64,000 nucleotides of DNA from Siphonodentalium dalli (Eukaryota; Mollusca; Scaphopoda; Gadilida; Siphonodentaliidae): the NCBI GenBank assembly GCA_032622095.1, contig CP136068.1, forward strand, positions 138,391,989-138,455,988, written 5' to 3'. The position numbers and the translations under genes were made by a program. A model generated the notes under the pieces. It was not told where the DNA came from. It made no database searches and worked only from the letters and a program-made list of their open reading frames with translations. Positions 20,401 to 32,279 of this stretch are shown here, in pieces. Numbering within the stretch: position 1 is the first letter of the stretch; each line of letters starts with the position of its first letter.

Positions 20401-21770
20401 CTTTGGTGAATAATAGGTTAATTCCTGAGACCAGTACTATATAACTTATATACGTGTAATTAACCATTTCATGGCGGGAGCTGCGCTGCCGCAACATTAA
20501 AGACCCCGAAGGGGTTCATGCGGAGTTTGCTGAATTTTTATCGCGGTCAAAACCCATGACCACATTCAATCCACCGTTTATTATCTATATTTATATACTT
20601 AAATTAATTATGAACTAAGATTGTCTGTCTTTCCCACTACTTATTCAATTTTAAATGAACGCATGGAGTTCAGTTCGGATAGTTCGATCTTCGCTTTCTA
20701 GAAAACCAAACATTGTGAGAATCCGTTGACGGAGAGCGGAAAAACGCAATTTCACAGTAAAGTAAACACATATGACGAAATGTCTTGTTTAGCTTGTAAT
20801 GAATGTAGACGTGTTGATTTCAAGAATGATAATATCTGAAACTAACAATTAAAGTCATTAGCTTCACTCCCGGTGGGTATCTATTTGATGTCAGACAGAA
20901 CTGTGCCCGATATATCACAAGAAAGGTCATAAAAAACTAGAAAGAAAACCCCAATGTGGCATGTTATTAGTGCGGTACTCGCCCTGTATTAAATTGTTGA
21001 AAACTGCGATCAGAGTAAGAAATCTTCTCAGATACAAACACATTTTCGGAGCGAATCAGCGCGCGGAGTGTCATGGAATGATATTCGGAGGAAATCGGAA
21101 CCGCCCGAATAATGACGATCGGCTGGCACGCACGGCTGAGAGAACAGCCAAAAATAATAGCCGGCATGTCGATAACCGAAAGTAGATTCAACAAAAAGTA
21201 AAACACAAACAAAATAATAGGGGGCCTATCTCCAAATTTTCTAAGTAAAATGTCGACAATTAATTGGCAATTGGCAACTAAGAAAGTTTTCACACTCTGT
21301 ATATATATTATATATGGAATGTTTGCAAATTTAGGAGAGAATGAGTGCGTATTCACAGTGTGCAAAAGACGATTGGGACAGCTCCGAAATTATCTAGGTT
21401 CACCAATAATAAACAAATCTGGGAATTCTGCCTTCTAATCTAACGTCAACATATTTGGCTGAATTCAAGGTGAAGTTATCTGCATGCGAATTATTGACTT
21501 CTGTAAATGTAAATTATAAGCAATATTCGAAATGAATAGAGTGAACCATCGATCGATCTATAAATCACAATAGACCAATCGTGCTGAAGTAGATCGATTG
21601 GTCTCCCTGACACAGTGGTCACTGTTGTAAGAGATTTCTTGAATATTGAAATTTTGTTTGCTTGAAGATTTGTTCAAATTTATAATGAATATTACCAGCA
21701 AAAAATTATACCTTGTCTTTCATTAGTTTCAAAATAAATCAGAATTAAATTTTTACAAAAAAATGGTTGT
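20401..21770. other. No gene called; CpG-richer patch at 21040-21180
   Basis: A short segment at 20455-20515 is an inverted match to 5420-5475 (GTCTTTAATGTTGCG, then GCAGCGCAGCTCCC), a small dispersed repeat. The 21040-21180 patch is richer in CG dinucleotides and holds overlapping open frames on both strands (74 and 132 codons) with no recognisable domain. It could be a non-coding regulatory or first-exon region of something unseen. Confidence 0.35.
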
Positions 21771-21776
21771 AACTTG

Positions 21777-22592
21777 AAAGAACAATTTAGAGTAGGCCTA
21801 CTCCCTTTATCCAAGATTCATGCTGGCTGTGAAAGACCGATCGGTCTATTTTAGCCCGATCGATCTATTTTAGCCCGATCGGGCTATTATTGATTGATCG
21901 GTGGTTCACACAGACCTGTAGGATATGCGCGCTATAGCATATAGATAAGGCGTTTCATGTATGGGAGGCCCATTTCACTTCAAAGAACAATTTAGAGTAG
22001 GCCTACTCCCTTTATCCAAGATTCATGCTGGCTGTGAAAGAACGATCGGTCTATTTTAGTCCGATCGGTCTATTTTAGCCCGATCGGGCTATTATTGATT
22101 GATCGGTGGTTCACACAGACCTGTAGGATATGCGCTATAGCATATAGATAAGGCGTTTCATGTATGGGAGGCCCATTTCACTTCAAAGAACAATTTAGAG
22201 TAGGCCTACTCCCTTTATCCAAGATTCATGCTGGCTGTGAAAGAACGATCGGTCTATTTTAGCCCGATCGGGCTATTTTAGCCCGATCAGGCTATTATTG
22301 ATTGATCGGTGGTTCACACAGACCTGTAGGATATGCGCGCTGTAGCATATAGATAAGGCGTTTCATGTATGGGAGTCCCATTTCACTTGAAAGAACAATT
22401 TAGAGTAGGCCTACTCCCTTTATCCAAGATTCATGCTGGCTGTGAAAGAACGATCGGTCTATTTTAGCCCGATCGGTCTATTTTAGCCCGATCGGGCTAT
22501 TATTGATTGATCGGTGGTTCACCCAGACCTGTAGGATATGCGCGCTATAGCATATAGATAAGGCGTTTCATGTATGGGAGGCCCATTTCACA
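21777..22592 (+). repeat. 205-bp tandem satellite, four units
   Basis: The landmark AACAATTTAGAGTAGGCCTA recurs at 21781, 21986, 22189 and 22394, giving periods of 205, 203 and 205 bp. Each unit contains two or three CCGATCGG-type palindromes spaced by TCTATTTTAG, then TTGATTGATCGGTGGTTCAC and GGCGTTTCATGTATGGGAGG. Units differ by only a few bases, implying recent amplification or homogenisation. No coding potential is seen. Confidence 0.92.
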
Positions 22593-23345
22593 TTTATTAT
22601 TTATTTGTGGTCAAGCGCAAATATTTTGCAAAATAACATCTATCATTTGCGCTTCAGTGTAAATCATTTGCGCAAATAAAAATTAATATGCATTGATATC
22701 ATCCCCCTGAATTAATTTTAAATGGCAAAGACCCACCATATGAGGGAAGCAACCCCCCAGTAACCCCAATATCTCTTTTATGACCATGGAAATGGTAGAG
22801 ATATGTGCAGGATATATCTCTTTTATAAAATATACTAGATCTCTGGGATGGAGACACAAATTCTTGGGGACAGGGATGCTGATAATATGAAAATTGGGGT
22901 TTTCCCCCAATTTCAAGTCAATAAGTACACCATATGAGGGAAGCGAGTCCCCAGTAACCCCGAATTCCATATTTATGGCCATGGAAATGGTTTATATCTG
23001 TGTAGGAGATGTCCCTTTAATAAAATATACTAGAGCTATGGGAGTGAGGCACCAATTATTGGGACATCAGGGACAGAGATGCTGATATATGCATATGGAA
23101 ATGTTTTTTCTTCAATGTTTCAGTATTATATAGGGCTACTACTATGGGTCCATGATAATATACTATGAGATGGACTCTTATCATTCACAATCAGAGGGAA
23201 GTAAGGGAGTGTTAGGTATTTGCGCTTGAGCGCAAATATATTGATAGACATATACTTGCGCTGAAGCGCAAATGATTTATGCTTAAGCACAAATATTTTA
23301 GCTTAAGTGAAAATAAATAACAAATGTGAAAAGGGCCTCCCATAT
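22575..23345 (+). repeat. Inverted-repeat element with GCGCAAAT palindromes
   Basis: The left end GGGAGGCCCATTTCACATTT (from 22578) is mirrored at the right by AAATGTGAAAAGGGCCTCCC (ending about 23340). Near both ends lie runs of CATTTGCGCTT and AAGCGCAAATATTTT. Inside is a direct duplication of about 190 bp starting at CATATGAGGGAAGC (22737 and 22931). The left end overlaps the last satellite unit, whose GGGAGGCCCATTTCAC is the same sequence. Confidence 0.65.
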
Positions 23346-24000
23346 ACAGGAAGTCATTATCATATGGAGATAAGTTTCATAATTATTGACTTCTTTTGGG
23401 GACATATCTTGTAATCATATGTAGCTCACCGGCATTCAAATAAAACTTATATATGTGTAACTGCACCGCCACTCCATGCACAGGCACATTGCACTGTTAC
23501 ACAAGTCTGTCCCTTACTCCCCTCTGATTGTGAATGATTGAGTCCATCTCATAGTATATTATCATGCGCCCATGGTAACATTTTGAATTGCATTAACTTA
23601 CGGGAAGCCATTTTCACATTTTATATTAGCTAATTGCCCTTAAGCATAAATCATTTACGCTTAAGCGGATTTCATTTACACTTAAGCGTAATTGAAATGA
23701 ATTATGCTTAAGCAAATACATGTACCTAACTCCAACTGGTTTCCTCAGTCTGAATATCCATCTTAGTATGGGATCTGGGTGGAGTCCTCACCTATGTTTG
23801 AGTGATGTTTCATGGCCTGAGTTAATTTGAGTTTAGAGCAAATCGCATGGGAGTCTTTTTTACATTTATTATTTATTTGCATACAAATATTTTCTCTTAA
23901 GCGTAAAGCAATTGCGCTTACTTAGTGCAAATACCCAACACTTATTTACTTCCATCCAATTTTAACTGTATATGATTGAGTCCATCTCATGGTATATTTA
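23346..24000. repeat. Further partial copies of the GCGCAAAT/GGGAGGCC repeat
   Basis: Segments at 23490-23580 are inverted relative to 23130-23210 (GATGGACTC...ATCATTCACAATCAGAGG). At 23595-23720 and 23845-23945 the terminus-like GGGAAGCCATTTTCACATTT and related sequence reappear with CTTAAGCG palindromes. Together these look like several broken copies of the element at 22575. Confidence 0.5.
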
Positions 24001-24794
24001 TTTGGGCCTACATAAACTCAAAAATTGAAGAAAACATAATTGCATATGGATATCAATTATCAGCATCCCTGTCCCAAACAGATACATGTATGGTCTGTAC
24101 TAGAATAGTGAATAGCAATATGACACACATGTAGCATTGTACAGGTAATTAAACAGTTTGAAATACAAATGTAAGACAACTCTTTCTGCACGATACTGTA
24201 CCTGCGGCAGATCGATTATAAAATCGGTCAACGATTACAAATTTCTATAAATAGTAACATTTTCAACTGTTACAGTTGTTCATTGCTCGGTCCTGACCAC
24301 TTTGATTATAATCCTTTTCCATAACTCGGTCAATGTTCTTCCGTTTGTGACTTCAGGCAATAATTTATTTTCTATCCCTCCCATTCGAATTGACTACCGC
24401 TTGTTTTTCGTTTTATAAAGCTGATGTGACGCTATTCCAGCAAACGGCCTCCCCCCAGCGGAAGCCATTTTCTGAGAACGAGCCGACTCATTCCCGACCA
24501 AGTCGGAAGTGTTCGGGTGTTTCCGCGACTGCACAAGACAACCAAATAGTTTATTTATTTCGCGATTACAGTGGAATTATTCGTCCCGATTGAGGGAAAG
24601 TAATTAGTTATTTACGTGGCCGTATAATTAGTACAAACTGATATCTGGTTGGGTATTTCGTGTATGGGGGGTATTTTATTCACTCTTCCCACGGAATAAC
24701 GCAGGGAACTCAATTGTGAGGTTCAATTTACGTTTCACATCACTTTAAGTTTCGGCTCTGGATCAGAAATTGACAACACTGGTATTTCTACAAT
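24001..24794. other. No feature supported
   Basis: A 67-codon plus-strand frame at 24390-24593 follows a possible acceptor (ATTCCAG at about 24440) and has a non-biased composition. It lacks a matching donor and any recognisable domain, so no exon is claimed. Confidence 0.35.
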
Positions 24795-25597
24795 CTCATA
24801 TATATGAAGACCTCTGTCTGTCTGTTTGTCTGTCTGTATGTTTGTTTGTCATTTATACAAATCTACGATTCTCGACCGATCGGAACGAAACTTGGTACGT
24901 GTGTGTAGTTTGACCAGGCGGTGGACGTTGTCGTATTAGCGAGCCCGTGCGGCGCCCGCTTCGCGCATGCGCAGGCGAGATCTCGGAAACGGGTGGAGCT
25001 ATCGACTTAAAATTTGCTATGTGAATGTATCTTGCCCCGGATACGAATTTTATCGGGTCGCCGAGCCCGTGCGACGCAAGCTTCGCGCATGCGCAGACCA
25101 GATCTCGGAAACGGGTGGAGCTATCGACTTGAAATTTGGTATATGAATGTATCTTGCCCCGGATACGAATTTTATCGGGTCGCCGAGCCCGTGCGATGCC
25201 AGCTTCGCGCATGCGCAGACCAGATCAACTTGAAATTTGGTTTTTGAATAGCCCGGACAACGTCGGGCTCATCGCCTAGGGCTCGGAAACGGGTGGAGCT
25301 ATCGACTTGAAATTTGCTATGTGAATGTATCTTGCCCCGGATACGAATTTTATCGGGTCGCCGAGCCCGTGCGACGCCAGCTTCGCGCATGCGCAGACGA
25401 GATCTCGGAAACGGGTGGAGCTATCGACTTGAAATTTGGTATGTGAATGTATCTTGCCCCGGATACGAATTGTATCGGGTCGCCGAGCCCGTGCGACGCC
25501 AGCTTCGCGCATGCGCAGACCAGATCTCGGAAACGGGTAGAACTATCGACTCGAAATTTGGTTTTTGAATAGCCGGGACAACGTCGGGCTCATCGGC
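24795..25597 (-). repeat. GC-headed dispersed repeat, family B, two units in reverse
   Basis: The tail CATATATATGAAGACCTCTG is at the left. The head ...GTCGGGCTCATCGGC is at the right (25597), and a second head ends at about 25274, so one full copy and a partial copy lie in tandem. There are five 120-bp-type units, each with the GCGCATGCGC palindrome. Frames full of RIRGKIHSH are shadows of these units. Confidence 0.8.
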
Positions 25598-26852
25598 TAG
25601 TAATGATATATTTGTGAGGTCGGGGAATTATTTGTAGCGGCTAGGGAAATGATCAAACTCTACTGTGTAGCGCGGTTATTTTAACATCAAAGCTTAGTAA
25701 CACGAGACGTATTGTACTTTTTTTTCTTACTTTATTTTATAGGTCGCTCGGTTAAATTAAAAACGATAATTATGCAAATGAGCAAACACCATTGTTCGCG
25801 ATGTTTCGAAAGTTGTGGGGTTATAAACAGAGTGTCGTCTTTATATTATAACATAGCCGTGGGATGAGAGATCTCCGCACGTTGTACTTCTCATGGCAAC
25901 AATTGTCGGGTTGTGTTTGTGACTGACCTGATTGATGTATAATCAGAGTAGGTAAGGGTAACAACATTGATTATTGACCAAAACAAATTTCTTGCCAAAT
26001 CCGGCTGTGCTGAATACTCAAGCAGTCGTTCATGTCCGGCAATCCCCGGTGACTTCCGGGATCAATGTGTTCATAACCCTATGAACGAACGTGGCGTCAC
26101 GTTACGTTCATATGAACACATTGACTCAGGGGGCGTGTCTACCGTAACGCTATGGGGAATCGGATGCGATATTAGGTGTATGTAAATATATACAGATAAT
26201 GCCGATATGATGGGCTTTTTTTATTTTCAATATGTTGTATGCATATTCAAAAATCGAATGAGTTCAACACACAGAACAGTCGAGACACATTCGATCGAAT
26301 TTGTACATAGACGTTGACGCCGGAATAACCATTGTGTCAAATGACATTCTTGCGCGCACTTCACCCGTGCTTATGTGGGGAGTTTACATAGCTTTGATCG
26401 ATAAATGGAAACGAAGTGCGCATTTCACGTTAAACTAACCGACACAAGAGAAAACCTAATTGATTCACAAGGGAATATTCAGAAACGTCAGTTAGATTAG
26501 ATAGATGCAACATTGATTTTGATTAGCGTCTACATCTCGAGTTATAATATACAATGAGGTTTGAGGTTTATATCGAGAACGTCAAGCATCCCACTTCAAG
26601 CATAGACATTCTATAACACTGTATGCATACGCGGCAAATCTAAATCTTTTATTCACTCATATAAAACACATATATGTGACATAAGAGGTCGTATATTAAT
26701 AATCTTGAATCTTTGAACTGGCGTTGGTGAGACATGCATGCATTATCCAGTTATGAATTGGATGGGGTGGGTCGATTAGGGGTGAACCAAGCAGTGTATG
26801 TAGGGCTCGTATAAATTCTCCTAATTTGTGAAGATGTACAGCATTTTCTGTA
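25598..26852. other. No gene; one short palindrome
   Basis: At about 26044-26128 an imperfect palindrome pairs AATGTGTTCATA with its complement around a central GTGGCGTCAC. The rest is AT-rich with no supported feature. Confidence 0.4.
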
Positions 26853-27199
26853 TTAATTATTTGCCCTATATAAATTTGGTAACTGAATAAGGGATAAAGG
26901 TAAGAAACGTCGCCTCAGTGATTCCGTTTTCCCACAATTAAATATATAATGACATTCGTCCCCAGTTGTCGCTATATATATTGCATGCATGCAGTACAGT
27001 AGTATCTGGACCAATATGTGTTGTTTCCCCCATAAACTTGTTTCAATCGGTGGGCGGTGTTTTCGACACCGAAATCGAACAATAGATATTGCATCTTTTC
27101 TGGATACATATTTAAATAAGTTTCGTAATTGAACTTGTGCTTGATATGCCGATAAAGTGAACATATTTTATTCATAGTTTTTTGTTTGTCACCAAACAA
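26853..27199 (-). pseudogene. LINE C-terminal remnant, frameshifted
   Basis: Two overlapping minus-strand frames join into one LINE-type C-terminus. The first (27199 downwards) gives KFNYETYLNMYPEKMQYLLF. The second continues with FRCRKHRPPIETSLW and then GDECHYIFNCGKTESLRRRF. The pattern R(C)..H..PIE..W, followed by GDE.HY.F.C, is common near the end of reverse transcriptase proteins of non-LTR retrotransposons. A frameshift separates the parts at about 27080, and no reverse transcriptase core is left. Confidence 0.6.
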
Positions 27200-28187
27200 T
27201 TACATATTGCTCAGTCAGTGCTTTTTAACAGACTCTTTTGCCCACGTGGGGTCAATTTGCAAAGTGCCTTGTATAATCCTAATATAATATAAATAAGTGT
27301 TACACAAAATATTTTCGACATGGGTGCATATACTGGTTCGTCGTATACAGCTGTATTATCAATCTATAAAGACGCATTCAGATTCTCTTACTATTTTCAA
27401 GTGCTGTCGGGTTCTTAGTGGATAGTGAGACATGAATCGCATCCTCATAAAGTTTGTAGTATCTGCAACAGCAACTACTCAACAAGTTGCAAGGATGTCA
27501 CGATTAGCTACAATGTCATGCAATAGTTAATACATTTAGTTGAATACATGTAGTTTAGCTGCATATCATTGAACGGATTTTCTCGCAACATATATTGAGT
27601 GTTATGGTCTCTTGATACTTGTCACGCAAAGTGTTCGAGTTATACCATGTATATATGTTAATTATCTAAATGATGGCTTATAGTCACTGATAGTTGTCAT
27701 ACCATCAAGGAATAGGGCGATAGCATAAAATAAATCACCAAAATTCACCTAATAATATTCTTTAAAATCATTCTTATTTTTATTTTGTTTTCTAAATATC
27801 TCGTTATGTAATGCAGTTAATGTAAATTTCTTCGAAAAAAAATGCGCACTTTAAAAGATTTTTTTTTTTTAAATTATTGTTAATATTTGTTTAATTTTTG
27901 AATATATCGGTTATTTCGTCAATATAATCATACTGTTGTGCCCGTCAGTTAACTATTATGTTTTCTACGACGTAATGGTGGGTTCGATGGGCGTATAAGG
28001 TAGACAACTAAGTATATGTATATGTTAAAAAATTACCGTCATTACCTATTGATAGCTGATAATGCTATATGGATCGGGTGCATATTTGATGTCGCTATGA
28101 ACAGATAATCTTTTAATCAGGTCATCTGGATTACAGAGGAATGATGCCTGACGTGATCATCTTACAGCTGTGAAGACTGTCATGCAG
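27200..28187. other. No feature recognised upstream of exon 1
   Basis: This is AT-rich sequence. I see no clear TATA box, CpG cluster or upstream exon that would join in phase to the exon at 28188. Confidence 0.4.
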
Positions 28188-28348
28188 GGTGCTTTGTGTT
28201 GATCCTAATCCTGCAAACATGAAGTCTTATGTGCAAGAACTACGGCAGCTGATCTCAGCGCGACCGAAACGGCGACGAACAAGCGAAATTCTGGAGCTGT
28301 TGCCATGGTTACGAAGGTGGACTCCAGCTCTGGAAAAGGAAAGCCAAG
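28188..28348 (+). CDS. CNBD protein gene, exon A (helical lead into the domain)
   Basis: The exon ends at the donor CCAAG|GTAAGA in phase 1. A possible acceptor is ATGCAG|GG at 28187; alternatively this is the first coding exon, with ATG at 28219 (AAC before it is a fair start context). An in-frame stop at 28171 bars extension further left. From the ATG it encodes 43 residues, including RRRTSEILELLPWLRR at about 19-34. This resembles the Arg/Thr-then-helix lead that precedes many CNBDs. The phase, plus strand and sequence logic fit exon B at 47525. No domain is proven by this exon alone; the call depends on exons B and C. Confidence 0.65.
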
Positions 28349-29064
28349 GTAAGATTAAACAACATCATTATCAAACTGAAAAGCAGAGTTAAGTCCCCCG
28401 CCATGCTTGTCTACCACAGAATATAAGAAAATCTTACATGTTTATTCAAGAGTTTATTTCGGTTTCAATTCATTGTGATTTGATCCGGGCAACTGCCAAA
28501 TGAATATGGACAGATCATTGTCTCAGAATAATGCAGACAAAATTAATGGTAAATTCCACAGCCAGTCGTAAGGGGTGGGGCATAGCAGTTGCTAGGAGAT
28601 AGTTGTCTGCTCAAACACATTAATTGATTGTACAGCCTGTGCTTATGCTGGTTTACTCACACAAGAACATACTCACAAGAACATACTCTGTTCTTGTCTT
28701 TAAATGCGAAAAACAAAATGAAAATGCATCAGACAAAATAAAGACAGTGTTACAGTCTAGATCATGTCATGAATTTCTGCTCTGTCTAACGCCCGTAGAG
28801 ATCATATTCCACCAGTACAAAACATTGGACCTTTTTGAAGTTTCGACAGGGAACCTTATAAAGTCGAAAGAATAGCGCGGGGAATATATTTCTTAATTAC
28901 TGTCTGTTCGTTAATAATGTACTTCGCTGCAGGTGAATGTTCCAACTCAAAATTGCATGTTTTTCTCTGACATGGTGAGCCGATAACGCAATAAACTGAA
29001 TAAATTACCCAGGAGACATTCCATAATTGTAAGCGACGCAAAGCAAATTCGCTCACAAATTCAC

Positions 29065-29083
29065 TTAAAGGGGTACTGTACAA
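29065..29083 (+). repeat. End fragment of the AGGGGTACTGTACA family
   Basis: TTAA followed by AGGGGTACTGTACA, as at 11723 and 42792, but without a second end. The DNA beyond, to about 29400, shows inverted similarity to 33290-33405 (GATCAGCAATGGCG / CGCCATTGCTGATC and ATATCCGATTTCTATG). Confidence 0.6.
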
Positions 29084-31097
29084 TTTTTTTATTTACTCCC
29101 ATTAACATAACTTTCAAGTTAGATTGTGTTCGTGTTATATGAGTTTCGTATAAACCTAATTTAGCGACGAAAATATTGATCTTGGAAATAAATATGAGCG
29201 CGTGAAACATCGGGGGTATATGAAAGACCCTTGAACTGGCAGTTTCCACCAATCGTGACGTTGCTCTCGCACGCTGCATTTGACATAGAAATCGGATATA
29301 TAAAGACTAGAATGGCAGTCGCGATCTAATTGGCCCATGTCGTTTGATGCAACAGGACGCCATTGCTGATCAGGGCAAAAGACATAAACAAGTCCACGTG
29401 TTTCTCATTTGTTTTGTTAATGGCGAATTCAAGTTACTTTACAAATCTACTTTTTTCGACAATTTGGAAATTTAGAAACGCAAAAACGGTATTGTTGCAA
29501 TGAACTGAATATTCATTTAATATCATGGAGTTGTGCTAGGACTATACTTTGGACGCTGTTTTGAGAATATTCGATGAATAAAGGGATTTGGTTGTCGATT
29601 CTGGACGCTATCGTTTCGGAACGGACAGGTCACTTTTGAAATTCAGATTTTTGTTTTAGAGGAATATTCATCTACACCGAGTCAAAATTATTCGGCTGTA
29701 ATATGTCTAGAACAATTGTCTGCAGTTTATTCACCCATTCTTTTTGGAAATATATTCTAAAACTACGATGCAAATTGGGAAGTAAATTACCTATTTTCGT
29801 TGGATTTCTCCGATGGTGATCCAGCGTGGGGCATTTCAACACTGCTAGCAAGGGGTTATTGCTGAGATATTCGAATTTGATGAATATTTAATAAATAATT
29901 GTTTATTAATTTCACTTGTTGCTTGTATTTATTCTCCAAAAATCAATTGGATGACTCAACCATGGTCGTTTCGTACCCTTCGCATCACACTTTTGGTTGT
30001 TTCGCACTGTATATTTGGTCATTTCACCTTCATTTTCCCACAAATGTTGATAGGTCATATGAATATATATCATGTGAAAATTTATATTGATTTCTTAACT
30101 TAATGAAAGAGAACATTTATGATTTAATGTTTTAAAAAATGCAATACTTGACGGCAACCCAGCAATTAAACATATTTCCTTTTTGCGAAAAAAAAACTGT
30201 TACTGTGGCAAAAATTTCATGTTATTTTTAAAAAAGTTTTACCGGTATACTCAATGGTATGAATGGTCCAAATTATACCGGTATGAAAATTCCGCAACCC
30301 TGGTGCGAAGCATCTCTATGTGAAACTTCCATGACAAAATGTCCAGCACACTATTGGTTATTCATTCCTTTGTACATTATTTCAAAATAAGGGTAATACT
30401 AACAAAGCAGCGTATTACTTTTAGTATTAAGTTGATTCTTGAACCAATTGTATAGTCACAGAGGTTTTTCGTAAAGAAAACGAGTAAAATAAAAAAAACA
30501 TTGGAATTAAACTCAGATAGAATCTATCTGAGTTTGCCTTAAACTAAGCCACTTTAACAAATTCATCGATATTCTATTTTACAAATGCAATTCTTTGTAT
30601 TTTTATTCTTACTCGTTTTCCTAATGAGAAATCTCTGCACAAGAGGTCTGGAACTCTTATGATCGCAGAAATCAGGGATACAATGTCGGTCTCTGTCAGC
30701 ACCCTTTGGAAGAAAATTTCCTGATGGCCATATCGGTTCAAAAGTAGGAAAACAAAATATGCGACTGGTTGCCTAAAAATAATTTCGAACTAAAATATGG
30801 TGGTGAATTCAAGTGAAATATTTCAACCTATTTTATTGTTAACTGTTGAATCTACAACTGATATTGTATGAAATTTCCAACTGTTGAAAATTTTGACCAA
30901 TGTTTATGGTGAGGCAAACTGATGTCATCACCGCCTCTTGGGCAAAAGTTGAAGCAATGCCTGGTTTCTCCATGGATGAGTGACTCACTGAAATACGATA
31001 TATACTGGTACAAAAGTGTACAGTGGAGAGCACGAATGGTCCCCTGTGATGGAAATTTCACACCAACATAGGTTGTAAACACACAGGCCTGGGAACT

Positions 31098-31503
31098 TTA
31101 AAGGTACTCAATCCGATCAGACGCTCCCAAATTACTATTTCTTTGGCTTCGGGGGTAAAAAATATTTGATTCGAGTCGAGGAACCCACCCATCAAAGTTC
31201 AGATTTATCAGATATTGATTTTTGAAGTTTGTTATTTCTCGAGATGTGAACTAATAATTCGCACAGAAACACGAGGACAAACGGACAAAGATGGATATTT
31301 TGTCCGAGAACACTCATTTGACGGCGTGTTATTGGGCCACAAACAATAGAAATAATAAACTTCATAAATCCATATCTGATCACTCGGAGCTTTGATGTGT
31401 ACCAGGGTAGGTTCCTCGACTCGAATCATATATTTTTTACCCCCGAAGCCAAAGAAATAGTAATTTAGGAGCGTCTGATCGGATTAAGTACATGTACCTT
31501 TAA
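31098..31503 (+). mobile_element. TTAA-flanked TIR element (AGGTAC...CCGATCAGACGC family), copy 1
   Basis: TTAA flanks both ends. The inverted termini extend about 95 bp: AGGTACTCAATCCGATCAGA at the left and the complement of the same, through GGCTTCGGGGGTAAAAAATA and ATTCGAGTCGAGGAACC, at the right. It is non-coding. Copies with the same termini lie at 46510-46974 and 60085-60315. Confidence 0.8.
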
Positions 31504-31659
31504 AATCTAAATTTATTATATACATGCGCAGTCCTTGAAATTGGCCATGGCAATAAACAATGCTGTGGGAAATGCTATGGCAACATGTGGCATCTAACAT
31601 TCCACATATTTAATTTGCCGATGGACATTTGCCTAATGTCGACGGCTGTATGCATATAT

Positions 31660-31875
31660 CCAAGGATGGTCTATCTCTCCCTACATGTATAACATGTTTT
31701 ATATTGTTCCTGGGTATAAAATAATAAATATGAATCGAAAACCCTTCTATCAATTAATATTGATTTTATTTTTGAATGTTCTGGTATAATACATGTACAT
31801 ACAATCTATTTGGGAGATTATAAAGTTCGCGGAATTGTTCGGTGCAGAGCAAGTGGGAGAACTCTATCTGAGTTT
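31660..31875 (+). repeat. Left-half fragment of the AAGATGGTC family
   Basis: GGATGGTCTATCTCTCCCTA followed by CGAAAACCCTTCTATCAATT and TTCTGGTATAATACATG matches the left half of the elements at 16885 and 37779. The right half is absent. Confidence 0.6.
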
Positions 31876-32091
31876 GCCTTAAATTTTCATTATGGTTTGT
31901 TTTAAAAATAGTAACAGAAAATGGGGAAGACACCTACCGGGTATACTTTCTTGTGTAGATATGGATAGCTGCATATTTTGCCTATACGGTAGTGAATCAC
32001 CTCTGGTCATGAGAATATAGTGCATTGAATGTACATGCCTCGAACTGACTACAAGTACAGTATAACCACACGTTCTGTAGTATAGAGGTTT

Positions 32092-32279
32092 TTGGGGCTG
32101 TTGGGGCATTCGTTATTTTACTCTGTTATAAAACGTTTATGGTACATGTACAATGTTATGCCTCTTCATGCTCTAGATATTGGGTTAAACCCAATATCTA
32201 GAGCGTGAAGAGGCATAACATTGTACATGTACCATACACGTTTAACAGAGTAAAATAATGAATGCCCCTACAGCTCCAA
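32092..32279. repeat. Near-perfect palindrome, arms about 94 bp
   Basis: The centre is TTAA in GGGTTAAACCC at about 32182-32192. The left arm GGGGCATTCGTTATTTTACT is mirrored by AGTAAAATAATGAATGCCCC on the right, and the inner ATGCCTCTTCATGCTCTAGA by its complement. Only a few mismatches are seen. It could be a MITE with no spacer or a fold-back element. No duplication was identified. Confidence 0.8.

Noticed and set aside
20961-21185. Possible upstream exon of the CNBD gene (LLKTAIRVRNLLRYK)
   Set aside because: The only plausible donor (AGA|GTAAGA) is in phase 0, whereas the exon at 28188 would need an incoming phase-2 exon. The similarity to CNBD-protein N-termini is only a helical pattern.
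21777-22592. Regular direct repeats suggesting a CRISPR array
   Set aside because: The units are 205 bp and abut without unique spacers, so this is a tandem satellite.
24390-24593. 67-codon ORF after a possible splice acceptor
   Set aside because: There is no donor in frame, no domain, and no phase match to the CNBD exon at 28188.
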